Below, one piece after another: positions 8,826 to 18,755 of a DNA stretch of 64,000 bases (positions within the stretch are counted from its first letter, which is position 1; the number at the start of each line of letters is the position of its first letter). This stretch comes from Limibacterium fermenti (lineage in GTDB: Bacteria; Bacteroidota; Bacteroidia; Bacteroidales; Dysgonomonadaceae), in contig NZ_CP159486.1 in assembly GCF_041902845.1 (NCBI RefSeq), forward strand, positions 496,001-560,000. Reading direction: 5' to 3'. A program made the position numbers and the translations under genes. The notes under the pieces are model-generated. The model saw only the letters and a program-made list of their open reading frames with translations. It was not told where the DNA came from and ran no database searches.

Positions 8826-9788
8826 TTATAGAAGAAGGAAGACAACCGTATAGCCTGCCGCTACCAGTACTGCCGTCACGACAACCGTCCGTATATTGAT
8901 GCGGCACGCCCGCAGCGTATCGGCGTGGGTGAGAGGGCGGTCATTTTCGCCTATGTAGGCTTTGTCCGCGAGTTTGCCGTGATAAACGGCCGGGCCGCCG
9001 AGCCGGCAATCCAATATCCCGGCGAGGGCGGCTTCGGGATAACCGGCATTGGGACTTGCATGCAGCCGCGCATAACGGCGGATGAACCGCATTCCTTTCG
9101 CCGAGGGCGGAACGAGCACCATCAGCCAGGCCGTGAAGCGGGCGGGAATGTAATTGGCTCCGTCGTCGAGGATGCGGGCGGCAAAGCGGCCGAAGTCGCG
9201 ATAACGATCGTTCTTATACCCGATCATCGAATCCATCGTGTTCACCATCTTGTAAGCCATCATCAGCGGAATGCCGCCCAAGGCGTAAAAAAACAAGGGG
9301 GCGATGACGCCGTCGCTCAGGTTCTCCGACAGGGTTTCGAGAGTCGCCGCCCGGATTTGCTTGAAGGTCAATTGCGATGTGTCGCGCCCGACAATCATTC
9401 CCAACTGCCGGCGCGCCGCTTCGATATCTTTTTGCACCACCAGCCGTTCGACTTTCATCGCCTCGTTGATCAGGCTTCGGTTGCTGATAGCGTAAAAGAA
9501 CAGGATCGAGTTGACCACGATTCCGGCAACCGGATAGCCGGTGAGTAACCACTCCATACACGCTAAAACGGCGAACACCGTAAGCGTCAATCCCAGCGCC
9601 ACCAGCGTCCCTTTACGGCGGCGGTGCGCCCCGTGGTTGAAACGCCGGTCGCAGAAGGCGATCATCTTTCCGAACAGGCGGATGGGGTGCGGCCAATGCG
9701 GCGGGTCCCCTATCAGCGCGTCAAGCAATAGCCCGACCAATAACGGTAACAGGAAAGGGGAATGGGATGCGAGGAAATCGGCCGGCAT
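8826..9788 (-). CDS. cbiB: Adenosylcobinamide-phosphate synthase CbiB (CobD of the aerobic pathway)
   Basis: A 320-residue integral membrane protein. The early motif GLLLDALIGDPPHWPHPIRLFG is the hallmark of CbiB/CobD, and the later DGVIAPLFFYALGGIPLMM and KMVNTMDSMIGYKNDRY segments are also diagnostic. It joins (R)-1-amino-2-propanol O-2-phosphate to adenosylcobyric acid at the inner membrane, giving adenosylcobinamide phosphate. It is the last gene of the leftward cobalamin operon, after cobD, with 26 bp between them that are occupied by heptamer repeats. The final helix ends close to the stop, which is usual. Confidence 0.93.
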   Translation of the reverse strand: MPADFLASHSPFLLPLLVGLLLDALIGDPPHWPHPIRLFGKMIAFCDRRFNHGAHRRRKGTLVALGLTLTVFAVLACMEWLLTGYPVAGIVVNSILFFYAISNRSLINEAMKVERLVVQKDIEAARRQLGMIVGRDTSQLTFKQIRAATLETLSENLSDGVIAPLFFYALGGIPLMMAYKMVNTMDSMIGYKNDRYRDFGRFAARILDDGANYIPARFTAWLMVLVPPSAKGMRFIRRYARLHASPNAGYPEAALAGILDCRLGGPAVYHGKLADKAYIGENDRPLTHADTLRACRINIRTVVVTAVLVAAGYTVVFLLL

Positions 9789-9791
9789 AAT

Positions 9792-9840
9792 AATGATGAG
9801 TTATGAATGATGAGTTATGAGTGATGAATGATGAATTCTT
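9792..9840. repeat. Heptamer array overlapping the 3' end of cobD
   Basis: Seven 7-bp units in register: AATGATG, AGTTATG, AATGATG, AGTTATG, AGTGATG, AATGATG, AATTCTT. The array covers the cobD stop codon (9815-9817), so the last residues of CobD (FIIHHS) are encoded by repeats. Confidence 0.8.
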
Positions 9841-10849
9841 TAAGTCCGTCGGTTAGAGCTTCATTCAAAGCCGGTTCCTGCACCGAGAGGCGGAAGTGTT
9901 GCGGCGATAATCCCCGGAAGTTGGCGGCGTCGCGAATCAAGAGTCCGTAGCGATTGATAAGAAACGTTTTCAATTCCGCAGCCGTATGCTTTGTTTCGAG
10001 CCGCGCAAGGAAAAAGTGGCAGGGTGAGTCGTACACCGTCAGATGAGGTACGGTGCGCAGTTGTTCGCGGAATAGGGCCGCTTCACGGCACAAGGCGTTG
10101 CTGTCGGGCAGAAGGTCGCGATAATGTTGCATGACATAGCTGCCAGCTTCCTGCGCCAATGCGTTTACGGCCCAGGGTACCGACAATGCTCGAAGTGCGT
10201 TGATGGTGTCGCGGCGGGCAATGACATATCCCAGGCGCAATCCCGGTATGCCGAACGTTTTGGTGAGCGAATGTACCGAAATGAAATTGGCCTGTTTTTC
10301 GTGCAGGCCGGTGAGCGGTTCGCATTGCGGACAGAGTTCGCCGTAAGCCGTGTCGACGATCACCTCCGTGTGCGGATTTTCCCGGCAAAGGCGGTCGAGG
10401 GTATCGCGGCTTTGCACCGTACCCGTGGGATTGTTCGGCACTGCCAGCCACAGCGCATCGCCATCGGGCATTTGCTGCGTATGACCGGCCTCTTCTACCG
10501 CGATAAAGGTCAAGGCGTGTTGATATACACGGCAAGCATCTTCATATTCGGCGAATGACGGGTACGCGATGGTGCTGCGCCGGCCGGCGAAAAGATGCGC
10601 CAGCAGGTAAAACGCTTCGGCCGAGCCGTTGGTTACCAGTATCTGTAGCGGCGATACGGCATGATGCGCCGCGATAAGTTGCGTCAGTCGCCGTGCATAC
10701 GGGTCGGGATAATCGTCTATCAAGGAAAGCGTGTTGCGAAGGTGCGCGGCAATGCGCTTCGATGCGTTTCGATAGGGGATATTCGAACTGAAATCGCCCT
10801 TGATCGCCTCTTCATACGCCTGTAAATCGTTTCCGTGCCCGCCAATCAT
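9815..10849 (-). CDS. cobD: Threonine-phosphate decarboxylase-like aminotransferase (CobD)
   Basis: A 344-residue fold-type I PLP enzyme of the histidinol-phosphate aminotransferase group. The start MIGGHGNDLQAYEEAI and the segment VPNNPTGTVQS are typical. The PLP lysine lies in SLTKTFGIPGLRLGY near residue 196. By position between cobQ and cbiB it should be L-threonine-O-3-phosphate decarboxylase, making the aminopropanol phosphate that CbiB uses. The fold alone would also fit histidinol-phosphate aminotransferase; the context decides. Its start overlaps the cobQ stop by 4 bp (ATGA), which points to translational coupling. The C-terminal six residues come from the repeat array. Confidence 0.88.
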   Translation of the reverse strand: MIGGHGNDLQAYEEAIKGDFSSNIPYRNASKRIAAHLRNTLSLIDDYPDPYARRLTQLIAAHHAVSPLQILVTNGSAEAFYLLAHLFAGRRSTIAYPSFAEYEDACRVYQHALTFIAVEEAGHTQQMPDGDALWLAVPNNPTGTVQSRDTLDRLCRENPHTEVIVDTAYGELCPQCEPLTGLHEKQANFISVHSLTKTFGIPGLRLGYVIARRDTINALRALSVPWAVNALAQEAGSYVMQHYRDLLPDSNALCREAALFREQLRTVPHLTVYDSPCHFFLARLETKHTAAELKTFLINRYGLLIRDAANFRGLSPQHFRLSVQEPALNEALTDGLKEFIIHHS

Positions 10850-12306
10850 TTTTCTAATGTTTTATAGATGTAGGAGACGTCGACATGGTCGCGGATGAGT
10901 TGTGCCAGGCGGTCGAACCCTTCCTCTTTCAACATCCGGTAATCGGCCTCCGCGTGCACATCGGTATTTACTTGCCGCAAGACACGATTGATCACGCTCG
11001 CATTGTTGAAGATGCCGTGCAGGTAGGTTCCCCACGTCGCTTCGTTCAGATAATAGCCGTCGTCTTCGCCGGTATTCAGGCGGCAAAGCGGACGCGAGGT
11101 AGGGGTGCTGCCGGCATGGATTTCATAACCTTCGCCTTCGGCCCCGCCGTCGGTAAACACAAATGAACAGCGGCGTGTCTGTTTCCCGCCGGCCAGGGTG
11201 GTGGTGACGGGTAAGATTCCCAGTCCGGGGAGCGAAGCGATGTCGCCTTCCACGCCGTCGGGATCGCGCATCTCGGCGCCCATCATCTGATAGCCGCCGC
11301 AAATGCCGTAGAGCGGTTTTCCTGCTCGGTGATGCGTCGTGATGGCCTGTGCCAGCCCTTTTTCGTGCAACGTTCTCAAATCCGAAAGCGTATTTTTCGA
11401 GCCGGGAAGCACGATGATATCGGCTTTCGCCAACTCCTCCGGCCGGTCGGTGTAATAGAGGTTGACGCCCGGTGTGCGTTGGAGCATATCGAAATCGGTA
11501 AAATTCGACAAGTGCTTCAGCAGCGCCACGCCAATGTTCACGTTGCCGGGGAGGTAAGTGCGGCCTTTGCTTTCGACGGCCACACTGTCTTCTTGTTCGA
11601 TAAACACATCGGTAAAATAGGGGACGATGCCCACCACCGGCTTACCCGTCAGTTCGTGCAGTTTCTTGCGTCCGTCGTCGAACAGCGATACGTCGCCCCT
11701 GAATTTATTGATGATAATGCCTTTAATGGCATCCCTTTCGGCTGGAGGCAGCAAGGCGATGGTGCCGTATACGCTGGCGAACACACCGCCTTTGTCGATG
11801 TCGGCGACAAGGTATGTTGCCGCCTGCGTATGCAAGGCTACGCGCATGTTCACAATGTCTTTGTCCCATAGGTTGAGTTCGGAAATGCTGCCGGCGCCTT
11901 CTATCACGATGGGGTTGTAGAGAGCGGCCAGCGTGTCGTACGATTTCATCGCTTCGCGGAAGAGGGCGTCGCGGTCGGTTTCGTTGAAATATTCGCGCGC
12001 CGACTTATTGCCGGCGGGTTTGCCGTTAAGCACCACCTGCGAGGTTTGGTTGCCGGTGGGTTTTAGCAGGATGGGATTCATCTCGATGCGGCAATCGATA
12101 CCGCAAGCGTCGGCCTGCACCGCCTGTGCGCGGCCTATTTCGAGATTGTCGGCCGTGGCAAAGCTGTTGAGCGACATGTTTTGCGCCTTGAACGGCGCGG
12201 GTGCGTAGCCGTCTTGCAAAAACACCCGGCAGAAGCCGGCGTTGATCACCGATTTACCGACATCGGAACCGGTACCGACAAACATGATGGGACGAAGTTT
12301 TTTCAT
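10846..12306 (-). CDS. cobQ: Cobyric acid synthase CobQ (CbiP)
   Basis: About 486 residues. The N-terminal half is a dethiobiotin-synthetase-like ATPase with the P-loop FVGTGSDVGKS, and the C-terminal half is a class I glutamine amidotransferase with the nucleophile motif YGICGGYQMMG and a late catalytic HGIF. It amidates four side chains of adenosylcobyrinic a,c-diamide using glutamine and ATP. I chose the ATG at 12306 because family members begin just before the P-loop; an in-frame ATG 30 bp upstream (12336) would add ten unconserved residues. It is coupled by a 4-bp overlap to cobD. About 130 bp separate it from the activase gene. Confidence 0.94.
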   Translation of the reverse strand: MKKLRPIMFVGTGSDVGKSVINAGFCRVFLQDGYAPAPFKAQNMSLNSFATADNLEIGRAQAVQADACGIDCRIEMNPILLKPTGNQTSQVVLNGKPAGNKSAREYFNETDRDALFREAMKSYDTLAALYNPIVIEGAGSISELNLWDKDIVNMRVALHTQAATYLVADIDKGGVFASVYGTIALLPPAERDAIKGIIINKFRGDVSLFDDGRKKLHELTGKPVVGIVPYFTDVFIEQEDSVAVESKGRTYLPGNVNIGVALLKHLSNFTDFDMLQRTPGVNLYYTDRPEELAKADIIVLPGSKNTLSDLRTLHEKGLAQAITTHHRAGKPLYGICGGYQMMGAEMRDPDGVEGDIASLPGLGILPVTTTLAGGKQTRRCSFVFTDGGAEGEGYEIHAGSTPTSRPLCRLNTGEDDGYYLNEATWGTYLHGIFNNASVINRVLRQVNTDVHAEADYRMLKEEGFDRLAQLIRDHVDVSYIYKTLEK

Positions 12307-12438
12307 TGCGGATGATTCAGTTGTTTGAATTTTCACAACAAATGTAGCAAAAACGTGTCTACCGCCGGCAAAACGGGCGCAAATAATTTCAAGATATCAA
12401 CGATCGCATTATCGCCGGAGGCAATGATCCGTGGAGCG

Positions 12439-15400
12439 CTATCGGCTGTAGTAAGCCGTTTCGGTTCTTTTCTCCTTTCGGGCATTTTCGATCATGAAAT
12501 GGAGGCGGTTAAAGATATTTACTTCACTCATTCCGCTGTCGAAATCGAGAAAGAGGAGGTTTAGGGAAGGAAATACTTCTCGGGCCCGTTTTTCAATTCC
12601 TTTGGAAATAACGTGGTTGGCGATACATCCGAATGGTTGCAGGCTGACTACATTGTTAATGTTGTGCCGGACGAATTCGGCAAACTCGGCCGCGATGCGC
12701 CATCCTTCTCCGAATTGGGCATTCAGGTTGATTATTTTGGAAGCGTTTTTTGCATCGTCGAAAACATTCGAAAAGGGGATATAGTAGGGATATTTAGTTA
12801 TGCAGGATTCCATTTTCCGAATGATTTTGTACACGATGTCTTTCAGAAGATTGAGGGTGAATCGGGGGATTACCTGCGGTTTTATATTTCCTTGCACTCT
12901 GGCCACGTTGCTGGCTATGTTCGCGATAAAAAACTTGCTCAACGGCGGTACCACCGGTTCAACGCCCTGTTCGATTAACCATTTCACGATATGTTTATGG
13001 CCGAAATCGTTGTATTTTACATAGATTTCGCCGACGATGCCTATTTGGGGAATATCTTTCCGGTTGTTGACGGCTGAAAACTCATTCGAAGCCATTTCGG
13101 CAAGACGGAAAAAATTTTTGGCGTTGTTTTCCCTAAGCGTTTGTATTCCCAGATCGATATATTTTCCTTTCAGTTTTTCGGCTTCGCCTTTTTGCGATTC
13201 GCGGGGAGCGGTTGAATGGTAGAATTGCGAGAGGCAGTCGGCGTAAATCATACAGACAAAAATAACATCGATATATTTTTCCATCCGGAGTTTGAACCCG
13301 GGTTGCTTGTTTAGCTTGCTGCTTGAGGAGATCGTCACGACGGGAATATCTTCATACCCGGCTGCAATAAGCGCTTTTTTGATGAGAGCCACATAGTTGG
13401 TGGCACGGCATTGGCCTCCGGTCTGCGTGATTCCGAGCGCAATTTCGTTTCGATTGTATTTTCCGCTTTCGACCGCCTTCATCAGGTCGCCCACCACAAG
13501 TGTTGCAGGATAACATATTTCGTTGTTGGAATATTTTAAACCGTACTCCACCGACAAGCGGTCGCTGGGGGGCATGTTCTCGATTTTGTAACCTGCCAAT
13601 TCGCCGGCGGCGGGAATAAACGGCGAGTAAAAGTCGCCGAACCACGGAGCCAGAATGGTCCGTTGACGGTCTTTTCTTTCAAACGGAGGCGTATGGACGG
13701 AAATTGATTGGCGCCGGCCTTCCGTCCCGTTGCGAAAACGCAGGCTCTCTATGAGTGAACGGATACGCAAACGCATCGAACCGATATTATTAATGTCGTC
13801 CACCTTAAGAAAAGTGGCATTTTTTCCGGCTCGTCGAAGGATGTCGGTTATCTCATTTACGATAAAGGCGTCAGGGCCGCATCCGAAAGAGGTTATTTGC
13901 ACATAATGGACATTTTGGGGAGCTTCGCCGGCCACCCACATCGCCGCCTTGATGATGCGGTTGGTGTAAGCCCATTGCATGACACTTTGCACTTGCTCCG
14001 GGTCTGCTTCCCGGTAGCGCACGATATCTTCGGTTATCACATCCGCGCCGAAACCGGTAGTCATATCGGCAATCTTGTGCTGTATGAGCGCATCGATGTG
14101 ATAAGGACGTCCGGCGAGGAGGATAACCAAACGTTTTTCGCGTACCGCCCGATCGACAATTTCCTGTGCGCGGCAGGTTAATGTCCTCTCGTACTCTTTT
14201 TGTACCTCCAACGCCTGCGCGAAAGCTTCGTCGATGATGCCGGCGCTCATCCCGGGCATTAAACGGCGAAGGTATTCCTTACAGGCTTTTTTCATCAATC
14301 TTTTGTTCGCGAAAGTGAAGGTCGGCGTATCTATCGGGATACCGAATTTCGCCTCGGGATTGACAGCGCTCTTTATGACGTCGGAATAGCCCGTAACGAT
14401 AGGGCAATTGAAGCTGTTAATCGTATTTTTGTCTTCCTTGTGTTCATATACTACATAGGGCATGAAGATGCGGTCGATATTTTTTTCAGCCAAATTATAA
14501 ATGTGTCCATGAACGAGTTTTGCAGGGAAGCAGATATTGTCGGCCATCACCGTACCGATCCCTTTTTCGTATAACTTCATCGTGGATTTGTCCGATAAGA
14601 CTGCATTTATTCCACATCTTTTAAAAAGGGTATGCCAGAAAGGATAATTTTCAAACATTCCCAACACGCGGGGGATGCCGAGTGTCAACCCGGCTTCTTT
14701 CAAGTCGGAGCGATGGAAGAGTCTATCATATTTCTCTTCCTGCATATTGACGCCCTTAGCGAGTTTGCCTCCCTTGCTGCTGAAAATTTTTTCACATTTG
14801 TTCCCTGAATGAAACCGGTTCCCGTTTTCGAAGGTGAACCGGTTGACCGTACAATTGTTTTCGCACCCTTGGCAAATTAATTTCCGGCAAGCGTGTTTTT
14901 GCGGATGCGACATTTCGGCGAGACTTACCGGCATCGTCTGTCCGTTTTGAAACTTGCGGCGGGCATCGAGCGCGGCGCCGTAAGCCCCCATCAATTCAGG
15001 ATAGTCGGTCACCATCACCTCTTTGCCGAGTTCATTCTCCAATGCCCGTATGATCGCAGGGTTGCGGAAAGTACCGCCTTGCACCATGATATGGTCGCCG
15101 AGTTCTTTTTTGTCTTTTATCTTCAACACTTTGATCAGGCAGTTTTTGACAACCGAATACCCCAGGCCGGCCGAAATATCGGTCACGGCCGCGCCTTCAC
15201 GTTGCGCCTGCTTTACTTTTGAATTCATAAACACGGTGCAGCGCGTGCCTAAATCGCATGGATGCTTGGATTGAAGGGCTATGGCGGCAAAATCGGGAAC
15301 GGAGTAATTGAGCGACTTGGCAAATGTTTCGATAAATGAACCGCAGCCGGAGGAGCAGGCTTCGTTGATCTCTATCCGCTTGATAATCCCGTTCTCGATA

Positions 15401-16562
15401 TAAGCGGCTTTCATGTCCTGGCCCCCTATATCGAGAATAAACGACACCTCTTTATTAAAATGGTAAGAACCGATATAGTGGGCGATGGTTTCTACAATTC
15501 CCGTATCGAGATTGAAAGCGTTTTTAACGAGGTCTTCACCGTATCCGGTTACGCAACTGCCCAATACCTTCATCTTTAATCCCGCCTCGTCTGTTTCATT
15601 CAAGAGCTTTTTCAGGCCTGTCTCGGCGGCTTGCAGCGAGAGACCCTCGTTTTTTGCATAATAGTTGAAAAAGATATTTCCTTTTTCGTCGATTGCGACG
15701 ATTTTGGTCGTGGTCGAGCCGCTGTCGATGCCGATAAAGCAGTTCGCTGTTTTCAGCCTGCGCAAGTCGATGCGGGGCAGTTTGAATTTTTCTTTCGATT
15801 TCTTCCATTCGTCCCACTCTGCTTTATCTGTAAAAAGAGGTTTTAGAAAATGAAGACTGTAAACGGCGGGAGCGGCGTGTTCCGTTTCTTTGAAAAGGGA
15901 AAGATATTCCGAGACGGATTTTGCGTTGGCTTGTTTGTTTGCCACGAGAGCAGCTCCCCAGGCGGGAACCACTTCGGAGTTTTCAGATACCACGATATCT
16001 TCAGGGGTAAGCGATACTTCCTCCATAAATGCCTTTCGAAGGGAAGGAATAAAGGTAAACGGGCCGCCGCATAAAAAGAGCTTCGGTTCTATGTTATATC
16101 CTCTTGACAGGGAAGCGACGACCTGCATGCTGACCGCATGAAAAACAGAAGCGGCGATATCAGCCTTGGCGACATTGCGGGCAAGGAGGTTTTGGACATC
16201 GGTTTTAGAGAATACCCCGCAACGCGAGGCTATAGGATATATGGTTTCGGCCTTTCCGGCCAACCGGCTGAATTCGTTCATATCTACATTCAGAATAGCG
16301 ACCATTTGGTCTATAAAAGAACCTGTACCGCCCGCGCAACTCCCGTTCATGCGTATATCGGGGGACTTTCCTTCCCTGAAAAAGATCATTTTGGAGTCTT
16401 CGCCGCCAATGTCAACCAGCGTTTTTATTTCGGGGTGACATTGGCGTATTACTTCGCATGATGCCACCACTTCCTGTACGAATGGAATGCCGTAACGCTC
16501 CGCAATGCCCATTCCCGCCGATCCGGTAATGCAGAGTTCGGCCATACAATCGCCGGTTTTTT
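12439..16562 (-). pseudogene. Acyl-CoA dehydratase activase, giant fused form: main fragment, 5' end cut off by an IS element
   Basis: This fragment retains an open frame of 1368 codons from an internal ATG at 16545. It is the 2-hydroxyglutaryl-CoA dehydratase activator (HgdC/BcrAD/BadFG) superfamily in its large fused form. Parts seen in order are: the rest of ASKHA ATPase domain 1 with NGSCAGGTGSF, a second ASKHA domain starting GIDSGSTTTK with EACSSGCGSF, a cysteine-rich patch (CQGCENNC), a DUF2229-like region (GIPRVLGMFENYPFW), a region with LLAGRPYHID resembling dehydratase subunits, and a C-terminal domain. Removing the IS and one copy of the target duplication gives a continuous 1425-residue frame with the fragment at 18491-18644. 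The truncated protein lacks the first phosphate-binding loop. A shortened product from 16545 is possible but unlikely to work normally. Confidence 0.9.
16318..16562. repeat. 245-bp target-site duplication, left copy
   Basis: Appears identical on reading to 18246-18490, directly flanking the element at 16563-18245. Both copies lie within activase coding sequence. A target duplication this long is unusual except in the IS1634 family. Confidence 0.92.
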
Positions 16563-16626
16563 CCTGACTTCGACACTTTTAAAACTCTCTTTTTATAACC
16601 ATCTCATATTTATATATTTGCGTATT

Positions 16627-16652
16627 TTGCGACACCAAAATGGGTGTCGCAA
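16627..16652. other. Subterminal hairpin upstream of the IS transposase
   Basis: TTGCGACACC pairs perfectly with GGTGTCGCAA around a 6-base loop, 26 bp before the transposase ATG. The arm GGTGTCGCA recurs at 18223-18231 just after the stop codon. It may block inward transcription or bind transposase. Confidence 0.6.
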
Positions 16653-16677
16653 GCAAGAAAAGTCCTAATTTTGCGGT

Positions 16678-18222
16678 ATGTATGTACGCAAAAAACGAAA
16701 CAGGTCGGGCAGTACCAGTGTTGTTATCGTTGATAAAAGCACCGGCAAAATCCGTTATTTGAAAACAATCGGTACCAGTTCTGATGAAAAAGAAATTGAG
16801 ATGTTTTATCAATCGGGCAAAAAATGGATTTCCAAGCAAGTTGGCGTGCGTGATATGTTCCGGGAAGCGCAACGAAAAGAAGAGGAAAAACAAGTTACCG
16901 AACATCTTTTGAGTAATATTGAAAACATCTTGCTTAATGGAACTCAACTGATACTGAATCAGGTTTTCAAACTTATTGGTTTTGACTCCATAGATGATGA
17001 GATATTGAAGCATTTGGTTATAGCACGACTGTGTCAGCCTTCAAGTAAGGCAGGTACGGTTGATTATCTTCAGTCTTATTTTGACGAAGATATTGAATTG
17101 CACAAGATTTACAGGTATCTTGACAAATTATACAACACACAGCAGGATAAGGTGCAAAGAATCAGTGTAGCGCACACTAAAAAGATTTTAGGAGGTGCCA
17201 TTGGGCTTGTGTTTTACGACGTAACCACGCTCTATTTTGAAACGGATGAGAGCGACGACTTGCGGGAAAGGGGCTTTTCCAAAGACGGTAAACACGCCCA
17301 ACCGCAGATTGTTTTAGGTTTGTTGGTCAGTAAAGGCGGCTATCCGTTGAGTTACTCGATTTTCAATGGTTCTCAATACGAAGGACGAACAATGATTCCA
17401 ATCGTAGAAGATTTTGTGAAACGCTTCGATTTGGAAGATTTTGTGGTTGTAGCCGATTCGGGATTGATGAATAAAAGCAATATCTCTCTTTTAGAATCAG
17501 GCGGCTACAAATACATTATCGGGGCAAGGATAAAGAATGAAAACGAAGAAATCAAGCAATGGATTTTATCGTTGAAAAAGCAGGACGGACTATTTCATGA
17601 ACTTGTCAAGTTGGCCCAATCACGCTTGGTTGTGGGTTATACCGACAAACGGGCAAAGAAAGATAAATATAACCGCGAAAAGGGAATAAAACGCTTGAAA
17701 TCAGCCTGTAAAAGCGGACAGCTTACCAAAGAAAACATCAACAAGCGCGGTTATAACAAGTTTTTGGAAATATCTGATAATGTAAAAGTTTCAATCAATC
17801 AAGAGAAAATCATCGAAGACGAGAAATGGGACGGTTTGAAAGGTTACATCACCAACACAGACCTGCCTGCAAAAGAAGTTTACGAGCAATACAGCGGGCT
17901 GTGGCAGGTTGAAAACGCGTTTAGGGTAACTAAGGGCAAAATTGAGTTACGACCAATGTTTCACTTTACCCATGAACGGATAGAGGCGCATGTTTGCCTC
18001 TGTTTCGTGGCATACAAGGTTTATAAGGAATTGGAACGAATATTGAAAAACAACAATATAGGCTTGAGTGTGGATAAAGTTTTGAATATTTCCAAAACAA
18101 TTACTACCTTGAAAATCAGGTTGCCACTCAGTGGCGAAACGCTTACCAAAACCATGCTGCTGACAGCTCGGCACAAGTCTATCGCCCGATTGTTCGACCC
18201 TGATTTCTGGAAAATCGGTTAG
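16678..18222 (+). CDS. IS1634 family transposase
   Basis: A 514-residue DDE transposase. The catalytic triad is visible as D181 in FYDVTT, D260 in VVADSGLM and E412 in LWQVENAFRVTK; the last forms the Y-R-E-K signature of IS4-type enzymes. The N-terminus starts with a basic segment (YVRKKRNRSGST). Length is normal and no frameshift is seen, so it may be active. The stop codon TAG lies inside the subterminal motif at the right end, leaving only about 23 bp to the terminus. Confidence 0.93.
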   Translation: MYVRKKRNRSGSTSVVIVDKSTGKIRYLKTIGTSSDEKEIEMFYQSGKKWISKQVGVRDMFREAQRKEEEKQVTEHLLSNIENILLNGTQLILNQVFKLIGFDSIDDEILKHLVIARLCQPSSKAGTVDYLQSYFDEDIELHKIYRYLDKLYNTQQDKVQRISVAHTKKILGGAIGLVFYDVTTLYFETDESDDLRERGFSKDGKHAQPQIVLGLLVSKGGYPLSYSIFNGSQYEGRTMIPIVEDFVKRFDLEDFVVVADSGLMNKSNISLLESGGYKYIIGARIKNENEEIKQWILSLKKQDGLFHELVKLAQSRLVVGYTDKRAKKDKYNREKGIKRLKSACKSGQLTKENINKRGYNKFLEISDNVKVSINQEKIIEDEKWDGLKGYITNTDLPAKEVYEQYSGLWQVENAFRVTKGKIELRPMFHFTHERIEAHVCLCFVAYKVYKELERILKNNNIGLSVDKVLNISKTITTLKIRLPLSGETLTKTMLLTARHKSIARLFDPDFWKIG

Positions 18223-18245
18223 GGTGTCGCATTGTCGAAGTCAGG

Positions 18246-18490
18246 AGAACCTGTACCGCCCGCGCAACTCCCGTTCATGCGTATATCGGGGGACTTTCCT
18301 TCCCTGAAAAAGATCATTTTGGAGTCTTCGCCGCCAATGTCAACCAGCGTTTTTATTTCGGGGTGACATTGGCGTATTACTTCGCATGATGCCACCACTT
18401 CCTGTACGAATGGAATGCCGTAACGCTCCGCAATGCCCATTCCCGCCGATCCGGTAATGCAGAGTTCGGCCATACAATCGCCGGTTTTTT
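18246..18490. repeat. 245-bp target-site duplication, right copy
   Basis: Direct repeat of 16318-16562 on the other side of the IS. Homologous recombination between the two copies would remove the IS and restore the activase frame. Confidence 0.92.
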
Positions 18491-18644
18491 CCATTATTTC
18501 GCAAAGCATTTTTTGCAAATTGCCGGTTATATCGGCAAAATGTCGCCGGTAATCCTTGTAAAGCAATTTATTTTTTTCGTCCGTCACCACTCCTTTAATA
18601 GTCGTGGAGCCGGCATCTATTCCGATGTGTATTATTGAGCGCAT
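18246..18644 (-). pseudogene. Acyl-CoA dehydratase activase: N-terminal fragment upstream of the IS
   Basis: Read from the ATG at 18644. It holds the true N-terminus of the giant activase, with the ASKHA phosphate-1 loop GIDAGSTTIKGV at residues 8-19, then continues through the duplicated 245 bp and runs a few codons into the IS before stopping at about 18219. The unique part is 18491-18644; everything below 18491 is repeated at 16318-16562. The chance fusion product of about 141 residues lacks the rest of the ATPase fold. In the family the ATPase hydrolyses ATP to drive one-electron transfer from its [4Fe-4S] cluster to a radical dehydratase partner. No such dehydratase gene is adjacent. Confidence 0.9.
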
Positions 18645-18672
18645 TATAGTATCTTATTGTTATGCAAATGCG

Positions 18673-18703
18673 GCAAGATACGAAAATATTTTGAGAAGGT
18701 CAA
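18673..18703 (-). promoter_or_regulatory. Candidate promoter of the activase gene
   Basis: On the minus strand TTG (18703-18701) is followed after 20 bases by TATCTTGC (18680-18673), close to the -7 consensus TAnnTTTG. It lies about 29 bp before the ATG at 18644. If real, the activase has its own promoter in addition to read-through from the cob genes. Confidence 0.4.
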
Positions 18704-18755
18704 GTGGTATTCCTCCGTCTTTAACATTCATTATGATGAGCCTGCGTGGTACCGT

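Larger units (their letters stand above)
16563..18245 (+). mobile_element. IS1634-family (IS4 superfamily) insertion sequence, 1683 bp, first copy
   Basis: Ends are perfect inverted repeats of 13 bp, CCTGACTTCGACA at 16563 and its complement ending at 18245. It carries one transposase gene in the plus direction, opposite to the interrupted activase gene. It is flanked by 245-bp direct repeats of target DNA. The element looks intact. It is clearly related to the one at 28968-30619, with which it shares the first ten terminal bases, but the transposases differ at many positions, so they are two distinct elements rather than recent copies. Confidence 0.93.
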
